From LC029 sp036676475 (GTDB lineage: Bacteria > Bacillota > Bacilli > Aneurinibacillales > RAOX-1): a stretch of DNA of 43,847 bases. This document shows, piece after piece, positions 1 through 8,992 of this stretch; the first letter of the stretch is position 1, and every line of letters begins with the position of its first letter. Location of the stretch: positions 1 to 43,847 of the forward strand of contig JAKFCU010000115.1 of the NCBI GenBank assembly GCA_036676475.1, in the 5' to 3' direction. Below the pieces are notes generated by a model. That model did no database searches. It had not been told where the DNA came from and saw only the letters and a list, made by a program, of their open reading frames with translations. The translations under genes and the position numbers were made by a program.

Positions 1-64
1 AGTAGCTTTCTTACACTTATTGATCAAGTATTATACGCATAAAGCTGCGCCAGTAGCTTTCTTA
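1..64 (+). repeat. 51-bp interspersed repeat, locus A (one full unit plus 3' end of another)
   Basis: Positions 1-13 are the last 13 bases of a unit and 14-64 are a full 51-bp unit of the family found at ten places in the window. The small hairpin is present (GCTGC, loop GCCA, GTAGC, with a G-T wobble). The unit ends one base before the AGGAGAG that serves as the mutS ribosome binding site, so it forms the mutS leader. What lies upstream is outside the window. Confidence 0.9.
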
Positions 65-79
65 GGAGAGAAAAGTGGA

Positions 80-2713
80 ATGGCAAAATATACACCGATG
101 ATGGAACAATACTTATCAATTAAGGCAGATTATCCTGATGCCTTTCTTTTTTTTCGTTTAGGTGATTTTTATGAATTATTTTTTGATGATGCTGTATTAG
201 CATCGAGGGAATTGGAAATTACCCTGACTGGACGGGATGGTGGCTCTGACGAGCGAATTCCTATGTGTGGAGTTCCATACCATTCCGTCGATTCCTATCT
301 TCAGCAATTATTGAAAAAAGGATATAAAGCGGCTATATGTGAACAGGTGGAAGACCCGAAGGAAGCGAAAGGTGTCGTGAGACGGGAAGTAGTCCGGGTA
401 TTGACCCCCGGAACGATTATGGAGAGCAAAATGCTCTCCGACCGGGAAAATAATTACCTTGTGACTGCATGGGTAAAAGATGGTTGTTACGCGCTCGCGG
501 CATGTGATATTTCGACCGGTCATTTTCATGCGGCTGGCTTTCATAACATGGACCAATTGGTGGGTGAAATCCTTTCTTATCACCCTAAAGAAATCTTAAT
601 CCATAATGATGAATACAGTATGGATTTAAAAACACGATGTTCAACACAAGGGGTTCAAACGATTCAGGTGATCCCAGCTGATCCGTTCGCTTCATTCACC
701 TTATTAGCGGAACAACAGTTTGCAACGCCCATTCAAGATCCCTTAGTAAAAGAAACGGTAGGATTACTTATATCCTATATCCAAGATACACAAAAGAAAA
801 ATTTAAGCCATATTCAAGAACTCGATATATACCAAGCAGAAGAGTATATGATCATTGACCCTTATTCTAAGCGGAATCTCGAATTGACGGAGACCCTTCT
901 GGAAAAAAGCAAAAATGGCTCCTTGCTATGGTATTTGGATCATTCCGTTACGGCAATGGGAGCGCGATTGCTTCGAAAATGGGTAGACAAGCCTTTATTT
1001 AATCAAGTTGAAATTGAAAAACGATTGGATTCCGTTGACTTTTTTGCTCATGAGTTCATGATTCGAGAAGAGGTTCGAGAATTATTAAAGTCGGTTTATG
1101 ATCTAGAGCGATTAGCGGGGAGAATTTCGTTTGGGAATGCCAATGCGAGAGACTTAGTCAATCTTCGCAGTTCTCTAGAAGTGGTTCCGAAGATCAAACA
1201 ACTTTTTCAATCCCGTACAGACTTATTACCGCTGGGAATGATACATCTTGTAGACAGGATGGATGATTGTCAGGACATCGCTCTATTCATCGATCAAGCC
1301 ATCGTTGAAGATCCTCCGATTTCTTTAAAGGAAGGAGGAATAATCAAAGAGGGATATGATGAGTATCTTGACCGGCTAAAAGTGGTTAGTAGAGATGGCA
1401 AAAAATGGATTGCTAATTTAGAGCAGCAAGAAAGGGAAGCCACAGGGATCCGATCGCTAAAAATAGGGTACAATAGAGTTTTTGGATACTATATCGAAGT
1501 TACTCGAGCTAATCTAGCAACGATCCCTGAAGGCAGATATGAAAGAAAGCAAACCCTAGCCAATGCTGAACGCTTTATTACGCCTGAACTTAAGGAGCAA
1601 GAAGCTTTAATTCTGGAGGCGGATGAAAAGCTAACGGAATTAGAATACCAAATATTTACCGATATTCGGTTGAAAGTGGCAGCCTATGTTTCCCGGTTGC
1701 AAGGACTCGCAGGAGCCATTGCTTATTTGGATGCCCTTACTTCTTTAGCGGAGGTGGCCCAAGCTAATCGATTGGTAAGACCTACTTTTACCACTTCTTC
1801 TTCTTTGATTATTACAGAAGGTAGGCACCCCGTAGTTGAAAAGGTATTGGAGGATGCTCCTTTTATTCCGAATGATACGACGATAGATATGAAGGATCAA
1901 CGAGTTCTTCTGATCACAGGTCCCAACATGGCGGGAAAGAGCACCTATATGCGCCAGTTAGCCCTCATGGTCATCATGGCCCAGATGGGAAGCTTTGTTC
2001 CAGCAAAGGAGGCTTGTCTCTCCCTTGTCGATCGCATATTTACTAGAATTGGAGCTGCGGATGATCTGGTTGGCGGACAGAGTACGTTTATGGTGGAAAT
2101 GAAGGATATCTATAGTATGACTACCCAGGCGACTAAAGATAGCCTCGTCATTATAGATGAGATTGGACGCGGAACATCAACCCATGATGGAATGGCTATT
2201 GCCCAAGCGGTGATTGAATATCTTCATGATCAGATCGGTTGCCGGTCCTTGGTTTCTACTCACTATCATGAGTTGGCTGTTTTGGAAGATGGACTGGCGG
2301 GATTAAAGAATTATCATATGGCGGTTCAAGAAAAAGAAGATAATGTCATTTTTCTCAGAAAATTGAAACGTGGGGCCACAGATGAAAGCTATGGGATCTA
2401 TTGTGCCAAATTAGCTGGGCTGCCGTTCCCTATTATAGACCGGGCCCATGAACTGCTTACCGTTTATAAAAGCGTGAATCAGCCAAAGGAATGTATTCCT
2501 GGTCAAGAAATGCTTCAAGAAGAATCAACGAAGGTAATTCAGTTGGATTTATTTACTTCCGATCAAAAAGGGACGACAAAGGAACCTGAGGAAGAAATCG
2601 GAAGCAAGAAAAATCAAAAATGGCTGAAAGAAATCAAAGAGGTTGATCTCATCAATATGACCCCTCTACAAGCATTGAATTTTCTATACGAAATCAAGCA
2701 GAAGTTAAAATGA
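80..2713 (+). CDS. mutS: DNA mismatch repair protein MutS
   Basis: MutS scans DNA as a dimer, binds mismatches and small loops, and recruits MutL. From the ATG at 80 the protein has 877 residues, a normal MutS length. The mismatch-probing Phe-Tyr-Glu motif is at residues 30-32 in GDFYE. The ABC-type ATPase shows its Walker A (GPNMAGKST) near residue 614 and a Walker B ending in IIDEIGRGT, then STHYHEL. The C-terminal tail is the usual helical dimerisation tail. The open frame extends upstream to 20, but those 20 residues are only the translated 51-bp repeat; the AGGAG at 64-68 supports the start at 80. It heads a repair cluster with mutL 77 bp downstream. Confidence 0.97.
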   Translation: MAKYTPMMEQYLSIKADYPDAFLFFRLGDFYELFFDDAVLASRELEITLTGRDGGSDERIPMCGVPYHSVDSYLQQLLKKGYKAAICEQVEDPKEAKGVVRREVVRVLTPGTIMESKMLSDRENNYLVTAWVKDGCYALAACDISTGHFHAAGFHNMDQLVGEILSYHPKEILIHNDEYSMDLKTRCSTQGVQTIQVIPADPFASFTLLAEQQFATPIQDPLVKETVGLLISYIQDTQKKNLSHIQELDIYQAEEYMIIDPYSKRNLELTETLLEKSKNGSLLWYLDHSVTAMGARLLRKWVDKPLFNQVEIEKRLDSVDFFAHEFMIREEVRELLKSVYDLERLAGRISFGNANARDLVNLRSSLEVVPKIKQLFQSRTDLLPLGMIHLVDRMDDCQDIALFIDQAIVEDPPISLKEGGIIKEGYDEYLDRLKVVSRDGKKWIANLEQQEREATGIRSLKIGYNRVFGYYIEVTRANLATIPEGRYERKQTLANAERFITPELKEQEALILEADEKLTELEYQIFTDIRLKVAAYVSRLQGLAGAIAYLDALTSLAEVAQANRLVRPTFTTSSSLIITEGRHPVVEKVLEDAPFIPNDTTIDMKDQRVLLITGPNMAGKSTYMRQLALMVIMAQMGSFVPAKEACLSLVDRIFTRIGAADDLVGGQSTFMVEMKDIYSMTTQATKDSLVIIDEIGRGTSTHDGMAIAQAVIEYLHDQIGCRSLVSTHYHELAVLEDGLAGLKNYHMAVQEKEDNVIFLRKLKRGATDESYGIYCAKLAGLPFPIIDRAHELLTVYKSVNQPKECIPGQEMLQEESTKVIQLDLFTSDQKGTTKEPEEEIGSKKNQKWLKEIKEVDLINMTPLQALNFLYEIKQKLK

Positions 2714-2790
2714 CAGAAACGGGGGGGCCTCTTAGGGCAGCTCTTCCCGTGATGATAGGATGAAGGAACAGAAGAAGGCAGGTGATACAA

Positions 2791-4662
2791 GTGGGGATCA
2801 TACAGATTCTTGATGATCAGCTATCGAATATGATTGCAGCTGGAGAAGTGGTGGAAAGACCGGCTTCTGTTGTAAAGGAACTTGTGGAAAATGCCATTGA
2901 TGCCAGAAGCAAGCGGATCGAAGTCCATATTGAAGAAGGAGGCCTTGGCCTTATAAAAGTGATAGATGACGGATGTGGTATGGCACCTGAGGATTGTGAG
3001 ATCAGTTTTGAGCGCCATGCAACGAGTAAAATTAAGCGACCACGGGATCTATTTCAAATATCAACACTAGGATTTCGCGGAGAAGCCTTGCCCAGCATAG
3101 CCGCCGTAAGCCGCTTAGAACTGAAGAGCTGCACTACCATAGGTGAACCAGGGACGAAAGTAGTGATCGAGGGCGGACACAAGAAATGGATCGAGACGAT
3201 AGCTCATTCACAAGGAACGGAAATTGCCGTACGGGATTTATTTTTTAACACCCCTGCTAGATTAAAATATTTAAAGTCCATTCAGACGGAATTAGGACAT
3301 ATCTCCGATTATATGAACCGGCTCGCTTTTTCTTATCCGGAGATCTCTTTTCTTCTTGCTAGTGATGGGAAAACCATATTGAAAACTTATGGGGATGGAC
3401 AGCTTCTTCACGTCCTTTCCTCGGTCTATGGAATGGCCATTGCGAAAGAAATGATTCCTGTCCAGGCTGAAAATTTAGATTTTCAGCTTCATGGTTTTTT
3501 AGGAAATCCCCAAATTACTCGTGCTAATCGTTCCTATATTTCCATACTGGTTAATGGCCGGTATGTTAAAAATCATGCCATGGTAGCGGCTATTTTACGG
3601 GGGTATCATACTCTATTGCCCATTAATCGGTATCCGATTGCTGTTTTATCTTTAAAAATGGAACCATCGCTCCTTGATGTTAACGTGCATCCGGCAAAAT
3701 TGGAAGTTCGCTTTAGCAAGGAACAGGAACTTCTGGCTTTTGTGGAGGAGCAGATTTGCAAGGTGTTAGGGAAACAAAGACTCATCCCGGAACCGATTCG
3801 TCAATCGAATCCAGCTTCGTCCACGCAAACCAAAATCAACTTTGGAGGCAGTCACAAAAGCCATTGGCAGCCGCCAAGTCCGCAGCCCACGAAAGAATAT
3901 TCGGCATGGTTCATGGATCAGGCTGAATCAAAAGAGAGGGTTGCTGAACCTAAAGTAACTTCTTTTCCCATAAGTCCAGCAGAATCTTCTATAGAACTTA
4001 GGGAAGAGGAAGCAGAAGAGATCATGGCTTCTGAAGTGAATCAGGCTCTACTCGATACAGATCATCTGGAGCCGTCATCTGTACCGGAATTCTATCCGTT
4101 GGCTCAGTTTCATGGCACGTATATTTTGGCTCAGAGTGAAGAAGGATTGTACATGATTGATCAGCATGCCGCCCAAGAGCGCATATGGTATGAGTACTTT
4201 ATGGGAAAGCTGGCGGAAGAGGAAATTGAAATGCAAGATCTTCTGGTTCCTTTACCGATCGAACTGTCGATACAGGAAATGAGGCAAGTGCAAGAAAAGA
4301 TTCATTTGCTTCAGCAAGTGGGGTTAGTGATGGAGCCATTTGGTCAGCAATCCTTCATTGTACGTTCGCATCCAAGATGGTTTGTCAAAGGGGAGGAGGA
4401 AGCGATCCTTCAGGAAATGATCGATATGGTCATTCGTGGAGAGAAGCGAATCGATACCGTGAAATTACGGGAGAAGGCGGCTATTACGATGTCCTGTAAG
4501 GCGGCCATAAAAGCGAATCGTTATTTGAATCATTTGGAGATGGAAGCTCTTCTGAATAAACTGCGGGAAACCACCTCTCCCTATACCTGTCCGCATGGGC
4601 GCCCCATCATTATCCATTTTTCCAAATATGAGATCGAAAAAATGTTTAAGCGAGTGATGTAA
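2791..4662 (+). CDS. mutL: DNA mismatch repair protein MutL
   Basis: MutL links MutS to downstream repair and, in Bacillales, nicks the error strand itself. The N-terminal GHKL ATPase shows ELVENAIDA, DDGCGM and TLGFRGEAL. The C-terminal domain has the endonuclease signature DQHAAQERIWYE, the SCKAAIKA segment and CPHGRP metal-site motifs, and ends in FKRVM as in Bacillus MutL. About 623 residues from the GTG at 2791, chosen because AGGTGA lies 5-6 nt upstream; the GTG at 2782 falls within that site. The linker around residues 340-430 is the usual variable Glu/Ser-rich region. The next gene starts 3 nt after the stop, suggesting one transcript. Confidence 0.97.
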   Translation: MGIIQILDDQLSNMIAAGEVVERPASVVKELVENAIDARSKRIEVHIEEGGLGLIKVIDDGCGMAPEDCEISFERHATSKIKRPRDLFQISTLGFRGEALPSIAAVSRLELKSCTTIGEPGTKVVIEGGHKKWIETIAHSQGTEIAVRDLFFNTPARLKYLKSIQTELGHISDYMNRLAFSYPEISFLLASDGKTILKTYGDGQLLHVLSSVYGMAIAKEMIPVQAENLDFQLHGFLGNPQITRANRSYISILVNGRYVKNHAMVAAILRGYHTLLPINRYPIAVLSLKMEPSLLDVNVHPAKLEVRFSKEQELLAFVEEQICKVLGKQRLIPEPIRQSNPASSTQTKINFGGSHKSHWQPPSPQPTKEYSAWFMDQAESKERVAEPKVTSFPISPAESSIELREEEAEEIMASEVNQALLDTDHLEPSSVPEFYPLAQFHGTYILAQSEEGLYMIDQHAAQERIWYEYFMGKLAEEEIEMQDLLVPLPIELSIQEMRQVQEKIHLLQQVGLVMEPFGQQSFIVRSHPRWFVKGEEEAILQEMIDMVIRGEKRIDTVKLREKAAITMSCKAAIKANRYLNHLEMEALLNKLRETTSPYTCPHGRPIIIHFSKYEIEKMFKRVM

Positions 4663-4665
4663 AGC

Positions 4666-5448
4666 ATGATCATAACAACTGGTCAGAAAGTAAACGCAAC
4701 CTTGATTGCCAAGGTAAAACAGTTATCGGAACAACTTCAACTCCCTTTTGTTGCTCGAAGAGATCGATCCATTGAAACCCTCTACAACGATCATCAAACT
4801 GATCAACTTTTAGTGGTGCTGAAAGAAACGATTAAATGGTATAGAAAAGGTGATGCGCATCCCTTTTTTTTTCATCCTGGATTATCAGTTGTCCGTATAA
4901 AGAGATTGCTGCGCGGCGATAATGATATAATGATTAAAGCGTGCCAAATAAATCCAGGTGATTCATTTTTGGATTGTACTTTAGGACTTGCCGCTGATGC
5001 GATTGTCGCTTCCTATGCCGTAGGAGAGAAAGGCAAGGTGGTAGGTATCGAGTCGGAACCGCTTCTTGCTTTTCTTGTGGAAGTTGGATTAAAGCAAGTA
5101 GAGGAATTTCCGGAATTAGATCAGGCAGCTAGGCAAATTGAGGTTTTGCAGGGTCATCATCTCGATATTCTTGCAACTCTTCCGGATAATTCATTTGATG
5201 TTGTCTATTTTGATCCGATGTTCCGCCAAGAGATAAAAGAATCAACATCGCTTCAGCTCCTGCGAAGCTATGCCAATGTATCTCCTTTATTACCAGCTGT
5301 CATCGATCAGGCAAAAAGAGTGGCTAAAAAGCGGGTGGTCTTGAAAGAACGGAATATCAGTGTGGAATGGGAACGTCTAGGGTTTAGAATGATGAAGAGG
5401 GAAAACATGGGGATCGCCTATGGAATTCTCGAAATTCAGGGAGAATAG
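4666..5448 (+). CDS. class I SAM-dependent methyltransferase, RsmJ-like
   Basis: A 260-residue Rossmann-fold methyltransferase. The AdoMet-binding motif I is the stretch around FLDCTLGLAADA (near residue 105), an acidic residue follows in GIESEP, and the catalytic-type motif is YFDPMFR near residue 182. The DPMF motif and the overall pattern resemble RsmJ (YhiQ), which methylates a guanine of 16S rRNA in proteobacteria, so an RNA guanine substrate is a reasonable inference but is not shown. The start lies 3 nt after mutL and the stop 2 nt before miaA, so translation is probably coupled. The ribosome binding site inside the mutL end is weak. Confidence 0.8.
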   Translation: MIITTGQKVNATLIAKVKQLSEQLQLPFVARRDRSIETLYNDHQTDQLLVVLKETIKWYRKGDAHPFFFHPGLSVVRIKRLLRGDNDIMIKACQINPGDSFLDCTLGLAADAIVASYAVGEKGKVVGIESEPLLAFLVEVGLKQVEEFPELDQAARQIEVLQGHHLDILATLPDNSFDVVYFDPMFRQEIKESTSLQLLRSYANVSPLLPAVIDQAKRVAKKRVVLKERNISVEWERLGFRMMKRENMGIAYGILEIQGE

Positions 5449-5450
5449 GC

Positions 5451-6383
5451 ATGAAAGAAAAGCTACTAGTTATTGTCGGTCCAACAGCAGTTGGTAAAAC
5501 AGCATTAAGTATCGAATTGGCAAAAAAGCTTGACGGTGAAGTGATTTCCGGTGATTCTATGCAGGTATACAAGGGAATGGATATCGGAACAGCAAAAATT
5601 ACACCGGAAGAGATGGATGGTATTCCGCATTATTTAATTGATACGCATGATCCGGATGAATTATTTTCCGCAGCGGAATTCCAACAGCGAGCAACCCAGC
5701 ATATTACTGACGTCAATAGTCGGGACAAGCTCCCTATGATTGTAGGGGGGACAGGACTTTATATCCAATCCGTTATCTATCAATATGAGTTTTCTGAGGC
5801 TAAGCAAGATGAGGCTTTACGAAGAAATTTAGAAGAGTTGGCTCAAAATCAAGGAAACGAAGTACTTCATCTTCGTTTGCAGGCCATTGACCCCATTACG
5901 GCAGACCGTTTGCATCCTAACGATGTGAAGCGAGTTATACGTGCTTTAGAAATTTACCAGTTGACAGGTACAACCATGGCTGAGTATCAAAAGCGGGCAA
6001 AACGATCCCCTTATCAACTCTGTTTGTTGGGATTAACGATGGAACGTGATCGTTTATATGAACGAATTAATCAACGTGTGGACATCATGATGGAAAAGGG
6101 GTTAGAAAGAGAAGTTCGATCCCTACTCGATCAAGGTTATAGTAAGGATTTAGTGTCCATGCAAGCGATTGGTTACAAAGAAATGGTGGAATATATCGAG
6201 GGGAGACTGACAATATCTGATACCACCGAGCTCATCAAAAAGAATAGCCGCAACTTTGCCAAAAGACAATTGACTTGGTTCCGTTCGATGAAAGAAATTC
6301 ATTGGGTGGATGCAGAGGAACAGAAGAACGGACAAGAGTTTGTCGAAAAAATACGAAGCTTTGTTGCAGGAATGATCCTATAG
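5451..6383 (+). CDS. miaA: tRNA dimethylallyltransferase MiaA
   Basis: MiaA transfers a dimethylallyl group to N6 of A37 in tRNAs that read UNN codons. The P-loop GPTAVGKT is at residues 10-17, followed by the conserved SGDSMQVY, GTAKIT and GIPHYLID segments, then GGTGLYIQ and later LTMERDRLYERI and QAIGYKE. At 310 residues it is full length. A GGGAGAA site precedes the ATG, overlapping the end of the methyltransferase gene. It lies directly upstream of hfq, the conserved bacterial arrangement. Confidence 0.97.
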   Translation: MKEKLLVIVGPTAVGKTALSIELAKKLDGEVISGDSMQVYKGMDIGTAKITPEEMDGIPHYLIDTHDPDELFSAAEFQQRATQHITDVNSRDKLPMIVGGTGLYIQSVIYQYEFSEAKQDEALRRNLEELAQNQGNEVLHLRLQAIDPITADRLHPNDVKRVIRALEIYQLTGTTMAEYQKRAKRSPYQLCLLGLTMERDRLYERINQRVDIMMEKGLEREVRSLLDQGYSKDLVSMQAIGYKEMVEYIEGRLTISDTTELIKKNSRNFAKRQLTWFRSMKEIHWVDAEEQKNGQEFVEKIRSFVAGMIL

Positions 6384-6431
6384 CAGGACGAATAATACTC
6401 TTAAGATATAAATAGAGGAGGTAAACCCCCA

Positions 6432-6662
6432 ATGGCAAATGCAATTAACATTCAGGATACATTTCTGAATCATATTAGAAAGGAAAATGTTCCCGTTACT
6501 ATATATCTTGTCAACGGTTTCCAATTACGAGGACTTATACGTGCCTTCGATAATTTTACGATCGTGATCGATAGCGATGGTAAGCAGCAGCTTGTTTATA
6601 AGCATGCTATCTCGACGTTTTTACCGCAGCGGCCCGTTTCCTTAATGCCGGATAATGAATAG
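6432..6662 (+). CDS. hfq: RNA chaperone Hfq
   Basis: Hfq forms an Sm-like hexameric ring that binds U-rich and A-rich RNA. The 76-residue protein contains the Sm1 region (LVNGFQLRGLIRAFDNFT) and the Sm2 signature YKHAIST, and its short C-terminal tail is typical of Gram-positive Hfq. An AGGAGG at 6417-6422 precedes the ATG. A good intrinsic terminator follows within 10 nt of the stop, so hfq closes the mutS-hfq block. Confidence 0.97.
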   Translation: MANAINIQDTFLNHIRKENVPVTIYLVNGFQLRGLIRAFDNFTIVIDSDGKQQLVYKHAISTFLPQRPVSLMPDNE

Positions 6663-6671
6663 AAAATAGTA

Positions 6672-6702
6672 AGCCAGGGGGATGATTCTCTGGCCTTTTT
6701 CT
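6672..6702 (+). terminator. intrinsic terminator after hfq
   Basis: GCCAG at 6673-6677 pairs with CTGGC at 6690-6694 and is followed by CTTTTTCT. Confidence 0.8.
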
Positions 6703-6780
6703 ATCTTATAATTTCAGGAAATATTGGTTTTGCGGTAATGGATTGACAGGGTTTTATAGTGGATTTTTAGAAAAATAACC

Positions 6781-6838
6781 AAAAGAAAAGACTTGTCACC
6801 AACCGGATGAAGCGAGGGGACAAGTCCTTTCTTTTTTC
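6781..6838 (-). terminator. intrinsic terminator, probably bidirectional
   Basis: GACTTGTC (6790-6797) pairs with GACAAGTC (6819-6826). On the minus strand the stem is followed by a T-rich run (6789-6781), and on the plus strand by TTTCTTTTTT (6828-6837). It sits just beyond the stop of the minus-strand 40-residue gene. Confidence 0.75.
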
Positions 6839-6959
6839 AATCATCCCAGTCCATGGAAGAATTGGAGGGGGAGTGGTTACAGTCTTCGCAAATCCAGGAG
6901 TTCCCCCACTCCTTTCCTTCATTGAACTTCCCACAGGTTTCACAAGTTATGATTTCCAT
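6837..6959 (-). CDS. 40-residue protein with two Cys pairs (zinc-ribbon type)
   Basis: A short gene of 40 codons. The product has CETC near residue 6 and CEDC near residue 24, spaced as in a minimal zinc ribbon, with several Trp residues and an acidic WDD end. I do not recognise a named family. It is supported by AGGTGA five bases upstream of the ATG, a stop followed at once by a hairpin with a T-run, and the paired cysteines. It is convergent with hfq and divergent from the membrane protein at 7098. Function unknown; a metal-binding adaptor is only a guess. Confidence 0.7.
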   Translation of the reverse strand: MEIITCETCGKFNEGKEWGNSWICEDCNHSPSNSSMDWDD

Positions 6960-7097
6960 CTCTTTCACCTACTTAGCAATGTTATATTCCTTACTATTAT
7001 TATGCTCTTTATCTGCCTGTTTTTCTGAGAATGTGAAACTAATTTTTAAATCATGCGTAAATAGGAGTAGCTAATCAACAGAAAGGAATTGATACTG

Positions 7098-7412
7098 ATG
7101 GATCAAAAGGCGTCCCTCATTGTGATTCATGCTAGTGCTTTTTTTGCTCCCATTCTTGTTCCCATCATTTTTATGCTTATCACTCGAGAAGATGAAGTGA
7201 AGGATTTAGCCATACAGGCTTTATTGTTTCATATCGTGTTAAGCTTTTGTTTCTTTATTTCTTTTGTCCTCTCCTTTATCTTGATTGGCGTGCCGCTCCT
7301 TTTCTTTTTTGGTGCTGTGGCAATATGGTTTCCCATCAAAGGAATTATATTTGCAGCCCAAGATCGACCATATGGTTATCCCATTGTTGCGAGGTGGGTA
7401 TCGAGATCATAA
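7098..7412 (+). CDS. DUF4870 domain membrane protein
   Basis: A small integral membrane protein of 104 residues with three or so hydrophobic segments (about residues 5-28, 40-64 and 65-88). The pattern of a first helix with Pro, a charged TREDEVKD loop, ALLFH, then an IKGIIFAAQ and YGYPIVARW ending matches DUF4870 proteins, whose function is unknown. The ATG at 7098 is chosen with GAAAGGA at 7081-7087; a TTG at 7089 in frame is the alternative. No clear terminator follows before the next gene. Confidence 0.75.
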   Translation: MDQKASLIVIHASAFFAPILVPIIFMLITREDEVKDLAIQALLFHIVLSFCFFISFVLSFILIGVPLLFFFGAVAIWFPIKGIIFAAQDRPYGYPIVARWVSRS

Positions 7413-7535
7413 TGGGAAGGCTTTCGCCAAACGTAAATATCTTTTAATAAAATTAAAAAATGTCATGTTTTTATCCCTTCCAGCATATAGATATAAAGGT
7501 TAAACACAAAATGGATTGGGTATATGGAGGGATCT

Positions 7536-7709
7536 ATGATGTACGTAGGAATTTTCGATCCTAAACAAAGATTAGAACATACAAGGAAATTATTAAAAGA
7601 TAAAAAGCGATTGCGCGAATTATTGGATGACGATATTCAAGAACTCGAACAATCCATAAAGGATATTGAAGAAATGATTCGTAAATACGAAAAGGTTGTT
7701 CTTACTTAA
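7536..7709 (+). CDS. small coiled-coil protein
   Basis: A 57-58 residue, highly charged protein. After a short MYVGIFDP start, almost all of it is predicted helix with heptad-like Leu/Ile spacing (KLLKDKKRLRELLDDDIQEL), so it should form a coiled coil. GGAGG at 7526-7530 lies 5 nt from the ATG at 7536 and 8 nt from a second ATG at 7539. A terminator follows directly. I do not recognise the family. Confidence 0.65.
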   Translation: MMYVGIFDPKQRLEHTRKLLKDKKRLRELLDDDIQELEQSIKDIEEMIRKYEKVVLT

Positions 7710-7718
7710 CTAGGTACG

Positions 7719-7745
7719 AGGCCTCTCAGTGATGAGAGGTCTTCT
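7719..7745 (+). terminator. intrinsic terminator
   Basis: GCCTCTCA, loop GTGA, TGAGAGGT, followed by CTTCT. The U-tract is short. A decayed copy of the 51-bp repeat starts directly after it. Confidence 0.65.
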
Positions 7746-7747
7746 AT

Positions 7748-7796
7748 TACTTATCGGAAAGTAATATATGCATAACAATGCTTAGTAGCATTCTTA
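7748..7796 (+). repeat. 51-bp interspersed repeat, decayed copy
   Basis: Matches the family at TACTTATCGGAAAGTA, then ATATGCATAA and the ATTCTTA end, with substitutions between. The internal hairpin is changed on both sides, to AATGCT, loop TAGT, AGCATT, so pairing is kept although the bases differ. Confidence 0.6.
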
Positions 7797-7908
7797 TTTC
7801 GGTGATTAGTAAAATTTTTGAGAGTGATTGAACTTTCTTCTAATTAAGAAATCATGTAAAATATAATGTGGAAAACTTAGGATGATAACTCTAGCAGGAG
7901 GAATCGGA

Positions 7909-8706
7909 GTGAGCAATCGAGATTGGGATAAATTTTTAATCCCTTATGATCAAGCAGTGGAAGAATTAAAAGTAAAATTCAAGGCAATTCGTAAAGAATT
8001 CAAAAAGCGTGAGGATTATTCTCCAATTGAATTTGTGACCGGACGGATTAAGAAAATTTCCAGTATCTTCAGCAAAGCTAAGCGCCTTAATGTTGATTTG
8101 GAAAACATAGAAACAGGCATTGAGGATATAGCGGGAATTCGAATCATGTGCCAGTTTGTAGAGGATATTGACATAGTCAGGGAATTAGTCTTGCAAAGAG
8201 ATAAGAAGGATATGGAGATTATCTATGAAAAGGATTATGTGAATAACAAAAAGGAAAGTGGTTATCGAAGCCATCATATTATTATCAAATATCCAGTTCA
8301 GACCTCCATTGGCCAGAAGGAAATATTAGCGGAAATTCAAATACGAACCTTAGCCATGAACTTTTGGGCCACGATTGAGCATTCCCTCAATTATAAATAT
8401 GAGCAGAATATTCCCCCCCATATCAGGGAACGGTTAGTCAAAGCTGCGGAAGCTGCTTATGGGCTTGATCAGGAGATGTCTTTGATTCGCGAGGAAGTGA
8501 AGGATGCTCAGCAACAATTTGAAACGAAGTCTAAATTAGTGAGTAACATCTTAAAAGATATTCAAAAGTTATATAGCTATGGCAAGGTCACTGAAGCTGA
8601 TCGCTATTATCAAAGCTTTAAGGAATTGTGGGAAAACGGAAAGATATCGCAGCTCAACCACTTAGCGGAGCGCATCCGATTATCCATTGAGAATGCATTG
8701 AGCTAG
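7909..8706 (+). CDS. relQ: small alarmone synthetase RelQ (GTP pyrophosphokinase)
   Basis: RelQ makes (p)ppGpp from ATP and GTP/GDP without a hydrolase domain. Recognisable synthetase segments are SPIEFVTGRIKK, DIAGIRIMCQFV, KESGYRSHHI and EIQIRTLAMNFWATIEHSLNYKY, all close to Bacillus subtilis YjbM. The GTG at 7909 is chosen because GGAGG at 7897-7901 is correctly spaced and MSNRDWDKFL aligns with the YjbM start; the ATG at 7882 has no site. At 265 residues it is about 50 longer than YjbM; the extra C-terminal part is helical and charged. It appears monocistronic. Confidence 0.92.
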   Translation: MSNRDWDKFLIPYDQAVEELKVKFKAIRKEFKKREDYSPIEFVTGRIKKISSIFSKAKRLNVDLENIETGIEDIAGIRIMCQFVEDIDIVRELVLQRDKKDMEIIYEKDYVNNKKESGYRSHHIIIKYPVQTSIGQKEILAEIQIRTLAMNFWATIEHSLNYKYEQNIPPHIRERLVKAAEAAYGLDQEMSLIREEVKDAQQQFETKSKLVSNILKDIQKLYSYGKVTEADRYYQSFKELWENGKISQLNHLAERIRLSIENALS

Positions 8707-8880
8707 GGGAGTGAAAGAAAAAAGAAAACTCCTCATGCATGATGAGGAGAAAAAACAGATAAGGAGAAAAAACAAAGGTTATGAACTGATTTTATTATAC
8801 CATAATAATCAGAATTTTCAAATACAAAATGATAACATAGCTGAAGTATCATTTAAGGGTTAGATTACAAAAAATGGGTA
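8707..8880. other. intergenic stretch with an unexplained hairpin
   Basis: The stretch from relQ to ispG (8707-9013) holds no convincing gene. CTCCTCAT (8731-8738) pairs with ATGAGGAG (8742-8749) in a strong hairpin. It is followed by A-rich DNA on the plus strand, so it is not a plus-strand terminator; T-runs flank it only when read from the minus strand, where no gene precedes it. A 42-codon open frame starts in the hairpin at 8735 but has no ribosome binding site. The promoter and repeat of ispG follow. Confidence 0.5.
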
Positions 8881-8908
8881 TCGACATCATGTCTATATCG
8901 TTTACAAT
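8881..8908 (+). promoter_or_regulatory. possible sigma-A promoter for ispG
   Basis: TCGACA at 8881-8886 and TACAAT at 8903-8908 with a 16-base spacer. It would start transcription near 8915, so the 51-bp repeat at 8929-8992 would lie in the ispG leader. Confidence 0.4.
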
Positions 8909-8928
8909 AGAAGTGACCATCTGACACA

Positions 8929-8992
8929 AGTAGCTTTCTTACACTTATCGGTCAAGTATTATACGCATAAGGCTACGCCAGTAGCTTTCTTA
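8929..8992 (+). repeat. 51-bp interspersed repeat, locus B (full unit plus 3' end of another)
   Basis: A 13-base 3' end (8929-8941) is joined to a full unit (8942-8992), the same partial-plus-full arrangement as locus A. The hairpin GCTAC, loop GCCA, GTAGC is perfect. It ends about 10 bases before the AAGGAG of ispG. Confidence 0.9.

Noticed and set aside
6807..7074. Two overlapping plus-strand frames of 73 codons
   Set aside because: They lie opposite the 40-residue zinc-ribbon gene and its terminator, and have no start signals.
8735..8863. A 42-codon open frame starting inside the hairpin between relQ and ispG
   Set aside because: No ribosome binding site (the bases before the ATG are CTCCTC), and the start is buried in a strong stem.
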